Shown here: piece by piece, positions 10,840 to 20,574 of the stretch | Position numbering within the stretch: the first letter of the stretch is position 1 | Layout: each line of letters starts with the position of its first letter | DNA from: Hirsutella rhossiliensis | Taxonomy: Eukaryota > Ascomycota > Sordariomycetes > Hypocreales > Ophiocordycipitaceae | DNA length: 64,000 nt | Reading direction: 5' to 3' | Assembly: GCF_020360975.1 (NCBI RefSeq) | Contig: NW_025408672.1 | Span: 1-64,000, forward strand | The notes under the pieces: generated by a model | Told to the model about the DNA's origin: nothing | What the model saw: the letters and a program-made list of their open reading frames with translations, nothing else | Databases searched by the model: none | Translations under genes and position numbers: made by a program

Positions 10840-12670
10840 TAGTAGTAGTAGCTACTATAGGAAGAAGCCTAGTACTAATAGCTACGGTAATAAGCGAAAG
10901 AGCTATACTAGTAATACTTATAGGAAGAGGCCTAGTAGTAATAGGACGAATAAGCCCGGTTTATAAAGCTATTCTACTAGATATTATAAGACCTAGACTA
11001 ACGAGTAACCCTATGCTAGATCCTTAATACCCTCCTAACGCTAGCTCCGATAGATACGCCCCCTATTACTAGGAGGTTAGAGCGCGAGGCGGCCCTTAGT
11101 AGACGGAAGCTACTACTTTAGCCTACTTAAGATAGTAAGCTAGAGACCTTTTACTTCTTCCTTAACCGCTTAATAGCGAAATACTATATTAACGAGAAAT
11201 AGGGCCTTAATAGCTATAAGGAGACGGCTTAGTTCTCGCTCCTTTATACGCTACTAGAGCCCTAGATACGGCGAGTAGCGGGCTTTTAGGAGCGGGGTAG
11301 TCCCTAAGGGACGAAAGACCCTTAAGTATTCTTTAACTACCTAGTCTACGCCTTCGGCAACGTATAGGAATAAGAGAAGGCGTAGGATAGGCTATAGACC
11401 CTTACTTAGTAAGAGGGGCAGTCTTTTAGGGAGTTCTTACCGGAATTCGAAGAGACCCTAACCTAGGCGGCGGGTAATACCGCCTAAGATAACGGTGCTA
11501 AGCTTACCTAGCTACGAAACTCGATCTCCCTAGCGCTCTAAGAGCTACTTATCCCTATTATAATGCCCTCTACCTATAAGGGCTACGTAGGCCGCCTTAC
11601 GAAGGTGGCCTAGGTATATAAGTAGACGCCGCGCTTCTAGAAGCTATATAAGCGCTTAGCCTCGATTAGGATTAACGGGCCAGATAGCTCCTCCCTGCTT
11701 AACCTATCTACGCCTAGGCCCGCTCTTAAGTCGGCGGTCGATATAGACAGCGACGTCCGGATAGCGCTTATACGCCCCGGGGGGCGTAGTAATAGTAAAA
11801 CCCCGGCCGCTCCGCTAGCGGCGTAGTCCGGTAAGACGGCTAAGTAGGTGCCCTACGAGGAAATTAGTAAATAACGTAAAGAGGGCCGCTATATACGTTA
11901 CGGCGTAAGTACTATAAGAATATACCCTTATATTCCTATTTTACTATTATAAAGAAATAATAGGCATAGGGAGGCTTTATAGAATAAGCTAGTAAAAAGA
12001 GGCTCTATAATACAGTCTAAGGGAATAACCCTTCAAAGATAAAGACCTCTACTAGATATCTATACCTTCCTCTAGGAAAAGCGGGTTAGGATAAGCCTAT
12101 CCTTATAAACAAAAATATGCAAAAAATGCATAATTTAATTACGAGTAGAACGGATACCCTATTGCCTATTTTGGCCTAGCGGTTCCGAAGATATCCGCGA
12201 TACGAGAATAGGTAGGGCATAGAATATTCTAGTTAAATCTACTACTTATACTAGAACCTATAGTCTTACGTTAACTATCACGCTATAATTAGACTACCTA
12301 CTAAGTTAGGAAGATATACTATAGATAGAGCTTTTTAAGCACTATAGAATATACTAGAAAGCTAACTAATTAGTCTACTAGTAGGCGAGCAATAGTCTAT
12401 AAAAGGCAAAGGATTTCCCTAGGAGTAGTAGATAGAATAAGTAAGTTTATAAGTATCTTTTATAACGCTATTCTTTTAATATATTATTTAGCCCCTTATA
12501 TACTCGTTATAAATTCCGGACGAAATCCTACCCTATACTCCTTCGACCGATCTTTCTACTTATGTTATCGATTACCTAATTCTACGCTTATTACTTATAC
12601 CTTCTTATAAGTATATATATAGTTAAGTCTTGCCCCTACCTCTTAGTAAGGAGGCTAATAGAGATATAGG
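10840..12670 (+). pseudogene. G gag, RIP-inactivated and split by solo LTR I
   Basis: One plus-strand frame reads through 11130-11912 with only RIP-type stops and gives a retrotransposon capsid-like sequence (readable pieces: FLNRLIAKYYINEK, EFLPEFEETLT, LQELLIPIIMPSTYKGY). It ends in the first half of a zinc knuckle (C..C, now Y..Y, about 11889-11900). After removal of I and one TSD copy the second half follows at 12615 and completes a perfect CX2CX4HX4C, with the last Cys still a cysteine codon. The start codon is not identifiable because ATG becomes ATA under RIP. Confidence 0.75.
11913..12609. repeat. I: 697-bp solo LTR in the zinc knuckle of G gag
   Basis: The ends are TATAAGAA and TTCTTATA, an 8-bp inverted pair that fits TG..CA ends after RIP. 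It is flanked by AGTAC (11908-11912) and AGTAT (12610-12614). Excising it restores the zinc knuckle of G exactly, which proves it is an insertion. It encodes nothing recognisable. It keeps more CA and TG than its surroundings (for example at 12110-12150 and 12270-12290), so its family may be small or it was RIP-mutated less often. Confidence 0.82.
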
Positions 12671-12819
12671 TTACCCGTGCCCTATTAGAATCCGACGATA
12701 AGGGAGATAAGGGAACCTCCGCTATATATAAAGCGGAGGGAAAAGCTTAGCTTTAGTATAAAGGCGGGCCCTAGAGCCTAGTAAGCTAATACTAGCTAAG
12801 AAAGACCTAGTAATATATA

Positions 12820-13329
12820 TTAAAGAAGAACCTACTTTAATATTAGTTATTATTAACTAGACTTACCTTCTCTCCGCCCTTATAAATAAGGGTTACTAGT
12901 ATTACGCTATAATTAATAAAGCGAAAGCCCTTAAGCTACGCTTACTAGTAGAGAAGATTCGCCCTAGGTATATAAGGGGCGCCTCGGCCGCGATAGAGGG
13001 CGCGGTTATTAAAGGGCATCGCTTAGGTAGCTATAGAGGTTAACGGCCTCCCGCGGCTACTAGTAGTATATATAGTCCCTTAGCTTAAGTTTCCCTTAAT
13101 TCTTAAGAAGCCGTAGTTAACGTATATAGAGTTATATTTAGTACCGTATAAAGGGAGGCTATAGTTTAGCCTTACGTAGTCCTAGGTCTAGTATAGTAGT
13201 AAGGAAGGAGCGCTAGACGCCCTGCCTAACTTATAAGACGCTTAGGAAGTCTTAGCCTTAGTATTTATAGGTATAATACGGTAAATCTATAAGTAAAAGG
13301 GGCTAGCTATAGCTATAGCGTTAATTTAC
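12820..13329 (+). pseudogene. G protease region, RIP-inactivated
   Basis: A plus-strand frame gives INKAKALKLRLLVEKIRPRY followed by an alanine/isoleucine stretch, typical of the part just after the catalytic Asp of a retropepsin. The active-site Asp region upstream is not clearly readable. It breaks at 13329 where D-outer begins; the same polyprotein continues at 60095. Confidence 0.6.
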
Positions 13330-13579
13330 TTTAATAGGGATAAGGGTATATACCTAAAGCGCGTATAGTATATAGCTAAGGATTAGTAGAGTAATTAACT
13401 ATATAATTATCTAATTATCAGTCCTATATATAGCTCTAAGGGCCTTAGGTTATAAATATAAGTCTTAGAGATTTTCTTTACTTTATACCTCTTTATCTTT
13501 ACTAAAGTCGCGTAACTAGCGGTATTTACTTTAAAGGGGAAAAATAAAATTTAAATTAACTATAATTAAGGAAGATACC

Positions 13580-13836
13580 TATTAAGGGCCGGCGTATACT
13601 TAGTATAGTAGTATAGGGCCGAATAATTATTTATCTAAAGCTAAGGAAAGAGGAGGAAAACTCTATCCTAGTTATAATAGTTATCTACCTTCCCTAGTCC
13701 CTAGCTTAACCTATATTTAGGTGCTATTTAGCCTAAGTTCGGGTCGAGCTTTGCCTATATATAGGTTTACTTTAGCCCGACTTTAGTACGGTCGCTATAG
13801 CGTAGCCTTAGCCTTCCGCGGGCGTAGCCTATAATA
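13580..13836 (-). repeat. E 3' LTR
   Basis: 257 bp, starts TATTAAGGGCC and ends TATAATA on the plus strand. Compared with the 5' LTR it carries about two dozen extra transitions, nearly all toward A or T, including CG to TA double changes. Confidence 0.88.
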
Positions 13837-14059
13837 CTACCCCTGCTCTCCCCCTCTTATTAGTAGTGCCCCCGTTCCTCTCCTACCGCCCTTCCGTTAT
13901 CGCTATCCCCTTTTTTCTCGGCGCGCGCGGTCGCTTCTTTCCGCCTTACGCTCGCCCTATCCCTCTATATACCGCCCTTTTATACGCTCGTTCCGCCCTA
14001 TCCTTCCCTCCTCTACGTATATACCCCCGTACCTTACTAACTATACGCGTGCCCCGCCG

Positions 14060-14790
14060 TATATAAATACCCCTCTTCTATCCCCTCTCTCCCTTCCCTT
14101 CTTTTTCCTCCTTTAAGCTTTACTCCCTCCGCGCGCGCGCCCTTACTCTACCTAACTTCTATCGCCGCGCCGCGCTATATTATAACTACCGCGGGCCCTT
14201 ATACGCCCGTCGGCTTCTCTACTTCGCGTAGCGGCACCCCGCTTCCTAGTACGCCGGGCGACTATACTCTACCGCCCTCGCGCTAGTCGACGCGTCCGCC
14301 TACGTCTCTTAGTAAGCGTGGCGCGACCCGTGGTACTACTATACGGCGGCTACCCTATCTCGCCTATATAGGCCGGATAACGTCGCCGAGCGTCGAGACG
14401 TAGTATAGTGCCTACTAAAATTAGGCGTCGCCGCGTGCTCGTAACTACTTTACCTACGCCCGCGTTAGATTACGCTGCCTTCCCGTCCGTTACTCTCCTT
14501 TAACTTTATTCGATAGGACGCTAATATAATAGTAGTATATTAGGGATACGATCGCCGCTATTAACGCCCTCTAGGACTATACGTCCTAAAGGACGTTCGA
14601 TAACTACTAGAGCGACCCTTATATATATACTCCGTTCCCCCTCCGACCTTATCCTACTATTTATCTTTAACTATCGTTCTAGTATACTAAGCTTACCCGC
14701 GCCGCTATATCTACGCGCTAGGCTTAGACGTACCTTAATATCTTAGAGTAATCGGGCGGTAGTTAGGGGGCGTCTATAGTCGGTTAAAAT
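14060..14790 (+). pseudogene. Possible antisense ORF of E, between pol and the 3' LTR
   Basis: The plus strand, opposite to pol, has a GTATATAAATACCCC TATA-like box at about 14058 and a pyrimidine-rich leader typical of fungal promoters. Two frames then read as protein with mostly RIP-type stops: one to about 14470 (readable pieces: AWRDPWYYYTAATLSRL, LLKLGVAAC) and one from about 14500 (RDTIAAINAL, LTRAAIST). A frameshift or intron could join them. I know no family that matches. The minus strand is also fairly open here, so the strand assignment is not certain. Confidence 0.45.
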
Positions 14791-15089
14791 TAAGTCGGTA
14801 TCTTTAATACGTCCTACTATATCTATATCTTATCTTATTATATCTTACCCTTATCCTTATCCTTATCTATCCTTTATTGCTATCCGTCCTATATCTATCC
14901 CCTATCTATCCTTTATCGTTTCCCTTTAGTGCTATAGTTCCTCTTTATCTTTTCTTTAATCTTTAACGAGCGTTTCTTATCCCTTGCCTTCTTCTCTTTC
15001 TCCTTCTTTTATTTTTTATTTCCCTTTCCTTATCCTCTACCCTCCTTTTTATCCCTTTCTCTTGCCTCTCTTTTATCGTTCTCTCTTAC

Positions 15090-18000
15090 GTTTCCCTACT
15101 ATCTCTCGAATCCCTCTAAGGCTTACGTCTCCTAGAAGTCGTTTAGCGGGTACTACGATAGGTTTATATACCCTTATTATTTTATAAGCACCTATCGCTA
15201 TCTACCCCTCCCCCTCTACTTTTACCGCGCTTACTAGATCTCCTCGATAATATATTTAGGCTCGTTATCCTCCTTAATTACCGGTAGCGGTTAGTAGTTA
15301 TCGACTACCTATCTAGGTAGTAGGTTCTCTACTACCTAGTAGAGGAATTCTATATAGAGCCTCTTATATACCCTCCTTAGTATATCGAGCTCTACTATAT
15401 ATAGGCTTACTACCTTCGTTATAGTATACTTTTAGTATAGCTAGTCGAGCTTCCTATATAGCCGGTTAGTTATATATTTAGCTATATCTACTTATACCTT
15501 ATCGCCTACCTTAAACCTCTTTACTAGGGCTCTCCTTTAGTTCGCCGTCTCCTTTTATCTTACCTACGCCGCGATAATAGTAGTTTATAGGAAGTCGGTT
15601 ACCTCTCTTATCCTTTAAGCGAGCTCCCTCGCCCCTTTTACTTCTAGCGCTAGCGGCCCCTCCTCCCTCGCTATTTAGACCGGCTCGATATTATATCTAT
15701 ACGTCGCGAAGAATAGGCTTATACCCGTTATCGACGCTACGCGGTTATTTAGTACGGCTTATATATATAGTAGCTACGCTCCCTAGTCGTCCTAGCTATA
15801 GTAAACGTACGCCTAAAGGTAAGCTTATACTTCTTAGTTTACGCGCTTAGTTAACCTATCTATCTATAGGTAGTATACTAAACTTAACTTCCTTTATACT
15901 CCTATTTATTTATAGAACTCCCTTTAAAAGCTTCTTATTTAGTTCGTCCCTTTATTTAATATAATCGACCTTAGTATCTTATAAAAGCGGAAGTAAGCTT
16001 AAAGGAATCTTATTGCGTATACTACTACCCCTATCGTCGGTATTGCTTTAAGCGTTACCGCCTTCGTTAGTTAGTCTATAATTACTTAAAGGTACCTCGC
16101 GCCTTCTATCTTAGTTAGCGGTAGTTTAACTATAAAATCTATCGATAGGTATACGAACGGTTAGGACGGCGGTAGTAGGGGCTTTAGGAGTCCCTTTCGG
16201 AGTTGCCTCTATATATACCCCCTCCCGTATAGTCTATAGTTCGCGACGAGCCGCCTTACCGTCGCCGACTAGCTAGGCTAGAAGAATTCTTAGGCTAATA
16301 TCGCTAGGGTCCCCTCTCTCCCTAGGTATCCTACCGCCGTTAAGTTATACGTCTATTAAGCTATCTATACCTAAAGTATATCTTATTCCTTACCCCCCTC
16401 TCTTTTATTATACTTTAGTTTCCCCGGTACCTATAGCCTCTCTTAAAAGCGTAACTATCTCTTAACGTCGATCGTATATTCGCTTAGCTATACCTTTAGC
16501 TACTATTTCGGTACTAGTAATCTCTCCCCTTTATATACTACTTAGAATACCGCTTAATATTCCTTATCTTTCCCTAGCGCTTCTATCTATTTCTTTTATA
16601 GCTCTTAGTCGTCGAATACTAATACGGGGTTAGCTTATTCCTAGGGTATATTTCGGCCTAAGTTCGGGTTAAGTTCTAGTTAATTATCGCCCTTATTCGC
16701 CTCCTCCTTAGGTCGTCTAACGGGCTCCCTTACTCCGCCGACGTACGCTATCGCACCTCCCCCTCCCCCGCTTACTAATAGCGCTACTACTACCGCCCTA
16801 TCTCGTATTAAGCGTCCTAGTAGGTCGGCGTATCGGCCCCCGGCGGGGACTAGGCGGCCCCGCGGGTATACGGTCTCTAGAATTATCTAGACTACCCGCC
16901 CTATCTCCCTTTCGTCCGTTTCGCCCGCCGGCCGATCCTACTTACGGCGGGATAGCGCGTCGGGCACCGCCGCTAGCCTCCCCGGCCGGAACTCTAGTAT
17001 AAAGTTATAGGATACGAGCTCTATTACCTATCGGCTTTATCTCTCGTTTAACTTCTTCTTTATTATAAAGTACCTTAAGTTATCGTAGTCGGTTAGTACT
17101 ATAAAGGCGGGTATATTCCGGAGTTCTACTCCTTAGAAGTCTAGGTACCGTATAATTACGAGTATCTCCTTATCGTAGATTAGGTAGTTATACTCCGCTA
17201 GGTTTAGTCTCTTTAAAAAGAATCCTACTAGGTATCGTATACCGTCTAGCCCTACCTACGTTAGCGCCCCCCCTATCGCGTATCTAGAATAGTCCGCCTC
17301 TAGGTATATTTCTCTTTCTAGGTCGTAGAGTTATAGTACCGGGGCGTTATAGAAGGCATTCTAGATAAACTTAAACGCTACTTAGTGCTCGTCTATCTAC
17401 TTAAAGATCGCGCCTTTCTTATAAAGGCCGTCTAGGTATACCGATACCTCTACGTAAAGTAGTATAAAGGCCTAGTAGTAATTCGTAAAGCTAAGGAAGC
17501 TCCGGACCCTTCTTACGTTCTAGGGTACCCGCTACGTCCGTATTGCCTAGATCTTCTCTAGGTTATATCGAACCTTGCCCCCTACTTATATAATAAAGCC
17601 TAGGTACTTTACCTCCTTTATTGCGAAGTCGTACTTCCTTAGGTCTAATATTAGGCCCGCCTTTTATAGCTTTTAAAGTACCCTCGCTACCTTCTCCTAG
17701 TAGTCTTAAAGAGACCCTAATAAGTAGATTAAGACGTCGTCTATATATACTATAACGAACTTATATAGGTATTCCCTTAGTACCTTATTAATATATTATT
17801 AGAAAGTAGCCGGCGTCCTTATTAAGCTAAATAGGTATACCTACTACTTAAATAATCCGAACCTTATCTAAAAGGCTATCTTAAACTTATAGCCCTCTAC
17901 TATCCGGATCTTATAAAACGCTACTATAATATTAAGCTTCGTAAACTACTTTACCTTCGCGAGTATCTATAGTATCTCTATAATTAAGGGTAGCGCGTAC

Positions 18001-18930
18001 TTATCCCTCTTTATAATCGCGTTTAGGGCCCGGTAGTTATAGTAAAATCGTAAGCGACTATCTAACTTTCGGGTAAAGAGTACCGGGGCCGCGGCTAAGG
18101 AGCTACTTAGGCGGATTAGGTCTACCTCTATTAGCTCGCTTAGGGTCTTCCTTAGTACTAAGAGTTCTTCCCTCGATATATCGTAGAGGGGTCCCTATAA
18201 TAGGGGGGGCTTTGCCCTATCTTTATCTAGTATTAGGTTAATCTCGTAGTCTACCCCTAGCCTACGTAGGGGTATCTCTAACGCCTTCTCTAGTATAAAG
18301 AGGTCTAGGTATATATCTAGCGCCTACTTTAGGACGTGGTCCGCTAGGTCTACCGCTATCTTTAGCTAGAGTGCTCTCTCTATATCCTTTATCGTAATCG
18401 CCTAGATATTAACTATCCTCCGCTTTCCCTTATCGTCCCTTACTGCCCTCTCCCTCTAATATTCCGCTACGAATACTACCGCGCTAACGATCTTTACCCC
18501 TTAGATCTATTCTACTCTCCTTACTACTTCCGATCCCTATAGGCCTATCTAGATCTTAGCCTTACTATACTAAATCCGATCCCCCGCTACGTTATATATT
18601 ACCTAGTTCTTCTTTATCTATAGCCTTCCTAGGAATACGTCGTAGCTTAGCCTAGGGACTACGTATATAAAGGTTTACTCTATATATCCGTTAATATCTA
18701 TCTTAAATACTACGATTTCTTTCGTCTATAAGGCTAGGGTATCCTTTAAGAACGGCCCTAGTTATCTTCTCCTCTTATTAGTAAGGGGTATCTATAGCTT
18801 CTTTACTACCCTCTCGCTTACTATAGTATAGTAATTATAGCCGGTGTCTATAAGCGCGTTAAGTCCCTTCTTCCTATTAATACTTACCCTTAGCGTTACT
18901 AGGCCTAGCATAAGATAGTCCCTCGTTAAC
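15090..18930 (-). pseudogene. E pol: protease, RT, RNase H, integrase, chromodomain; RIP-inactivated
   Basis: Read on the minus strand from about 18930 down to 15090. The reverse transcriptase is clear: KLNIIVAFYKIRI near 17935-17895 and YIDDVLIYLLG near 17754-17720, with both catalytic Asp of the YIDD box retained. The C-terminus (about 15190-15100) reads VLIK**GYINLS*YPL, which fits a chromodomain (KW.GY..P.W) whose Trp codons TGG became TAG or TAA. Chromodomains direct integration to heterochromatin. Stops are TAA or TAG at expected Gln or Trp positions. Confidence 0.8.
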
Positions 18931-18939
18931 TTCTAAGCT

Positions 18940-20175
18940 TCTTACTATTTTTCTTCTACCCTTAGCGCCTAACTTTACGCTAGGGTTCCCCTTTTTCTAA
19001 GTCGTTATTATCCTTAGCGTTCCTCTCTTCCTTTATTGCACCTACCCTCTAGGTTTCCTATCTCCTCTTCTTATAATAAAGCGCGATATATCCTTTAACT
19101 CCGTAGTTAAAGTACGTCCGATTCTCTAGCTAGCTCTACCCCTCCCTTCGTTTATCTAGGGCGTTAATACCGGTTATTAAGGTATCCTTATCTTTATCCT
19201 TCCTTTCCTAGGGGTATATATCCGCTAGTCTCCTTCGGTTTAGGGGGGGTTATCTTATTTACTAGACCCTCTCTAGCTTAGCCGCTATTTACGCTACCCG
19301 GTTAGTATAGGCGGCGAAGCTTAATATAGGGAGGTTAACCGTAGCTAACGCCTCGCGGAGCCGGATTCCTAGAGCCCCCTTTAGGAAGACGATCTAAACG
19401 TCGTATAGCTAGGACCCGCTTCCGGCCTTAAAGAGTCTCTGCTTAAACTTTAGGAGGAACGCTATAAACGTTTAACCTTCCCCTTATTTTATTATCCGGA
19501 TCGCCGCCGCCGCGCGTAACTAAATATCTACGTCGAGGTAGATCGAGTCGAGGTACTTTAGGAATTCCTTTTAGTCGTAGCCCCTCTCCGCCCCTATTCC
19601 GTAGTATATAGCGACCGTTTATTATAGCCCGGCGTTTAGGTAGTTATAGATAAGGTAGAAGATTTCCCTTAAGCTCGAGAAGAATTCTTCGTCGATCTTA
19701 TACTTCTCCCGTATATATTATGCCTATAGGGTATAGTGCCGTCGTTATCCGTCGAATTTTCCTAGGCTTAGGAGAGGCTTCCTATAGCTATTCTTCCTTA
19801 CTACCTCCCCCTTAGTCGTAGGCGTCGCTACCTCCCCTATTGCCCCTAAGGGCGGTATTATACTACCTGCCCCGCCCCTAGCCCCCTCCTATATACCCGT
19901 CTATATCGGTTCGTCTATCCTTTAGTATATCCTATTAATCTAGCCGATTAGTTCCTATATCTATAGTTAGCTCTATATTACCTAATGCCTCGTCTCTACC
20001 TCTCTTGCCTATAGCGAGAGTATCGCTTACTCTATCGTTAGCTAGGCGTCTAGCCCTCCCGTCGCTGCTCCCTACCGTCCTTAGGCCTATTCTCCCTCCT
20101 CTAGGTCGTTAGGATATACGTATTATATCCTTTTAGTCCGATCTCTCTCTAGGCTTTATAGCCTTATCTAAAAGG
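18940..20175 (-). pseudogene. E gag with zinc knuckle, RIP-inactivated
   Basis: On the minus strand a zinc knuckle lies at about 19114-19073: Y-F-N-Y-GVKG-Y-IALY-Y. Each Cys and His of CX2CX4HX4C is now Tyr, the expected result of TGY to TAY and CAY to TAY. Upstream (19140-20175) is capsid-like sequence with RIP stops. The 5' LTR follows 11 bases beyond. Confidence 0.72.
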
Positions 20176-20186
20176 AGCTTTAGATA
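20176..20186 (-). promoter_or_regulatory. E self-primer binding site
   Basis: These 11 bases (plus strand AGCTTTAGATA) lie directly against the 5' LTR. They are the exact reverse complement of 20239-20249 within that LTR (TATCTAAAGCT), so on the minus-strand RNA the 5' region can fold back and prime reverse transcription. This is the mechanism of the Tf1/sushi group. Confidence 0.72.
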
Positions 20187-20443
20187 TATTAAGGGCCGGC
20201 GTATACTTAGTATAGTAGTACGGGGCCGAATAATTATTTATCTAAAGCTAAGGAAAGAAGAGGAAAACTCTATCCTAGTCGCGATAGTTATCTGCCTTCC
20301 CTGGTCCCTAGCTCGACCCGTGTTCGGGTGCTGTTCGGCCTAAGTTTAGGTCGAGCTCTGCCCGTGCGTAGGTCTACTTCGGCCCGACTTCGGTGCGGTC
20401 GCTATAGCGCAGCCTTAGCCTTCCGCGGGCGTAGCCCGTAATA
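20187..20443 (-). repeat. E 5' LTR, only lightly RIP-mutated
   Basis: 257 bp. From about 20285 to 20440 it keeps many TG (for example CTGCC, CTGGTCC, CCGTGTTCGGGTGCTG) that are TA in the 3' LTR. It is thus much closer to the ancestral sequence than the rest of the element. Confidence 0.88.
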
Positions 20444-20574
20444 ATACCTAATTAAATAATTAAGGTCTTTATAACGCCTTTAATTATACTTAGAAGTAAG
20501 TTAAAAAGGGAGTACTAAGGGTCTTATCCCTTTAATAGGCTAATATCTATAAGGGTACGATCTTACCTATTAAA

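Larger units (their letters stand above)
10578..13329 (+). mobile_element. G: chromovirus-like element, left part (5' LTR, gag, protease)
   Basis: G starts TATAAGGGTATTT at 10578 inside the gag-pol of B1. It contains its 5' LTR, a gag gene interrupted by solo LTR I, and a protease region. At 13330 it is interrupted by D-outer; its pol resumes at 60095 and runs to 61506, where H is inserted. The 3' end lies outside the window. Frames on the plus strand are riddled with TAA/TAG from RIP. Confidence 0.8.
13580..20443 (-). mobile_element. E: complete 6.86-kb chromovirus, minus strand
   Basis: Two 257-bp LTRs (13580-13836, 20187-20443) are flanked by a perfect TSD, ATACC. Gag with zinc knuckle, protease, reverse transcriptase, RNase H, integrase and a C-terminal chromodomain follow in order on the minus strand. 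A self-complementary primer-binding site abuts the 5' LTR. About 1.2 kb between the chromodomain and the 3' LTR appears to code on the plus strand. RIP stops make all frames dead. The element is less AT-rich than its neighbours because CpG and CpC survive. Confidence 0.9.
13330..20574 (-). repeat. D-outer 3' LTR, split by element E
   Basis: The parts 13330-13579 (250 bp) and 20449-20574 (126 bp) add to 376 bp. They match the LTRs of D-inner in reverse orientation. The insertion of E left the 5-bp TSD ATACC at 13575-13579 and 20444-20448. Confidence 0.88.

Noticed and set aside
13866..15187. Short plus-strand ORFs with ATG at 13866-14066 and 14984-15187
   Set aside because: Low-complexity Pro/Leu/Phe/Arg sequences from pyrimidine-rich DNA inside element E; the second lies antisense to the pol C-terminus. 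They do not match the longer antisense frame described for E.
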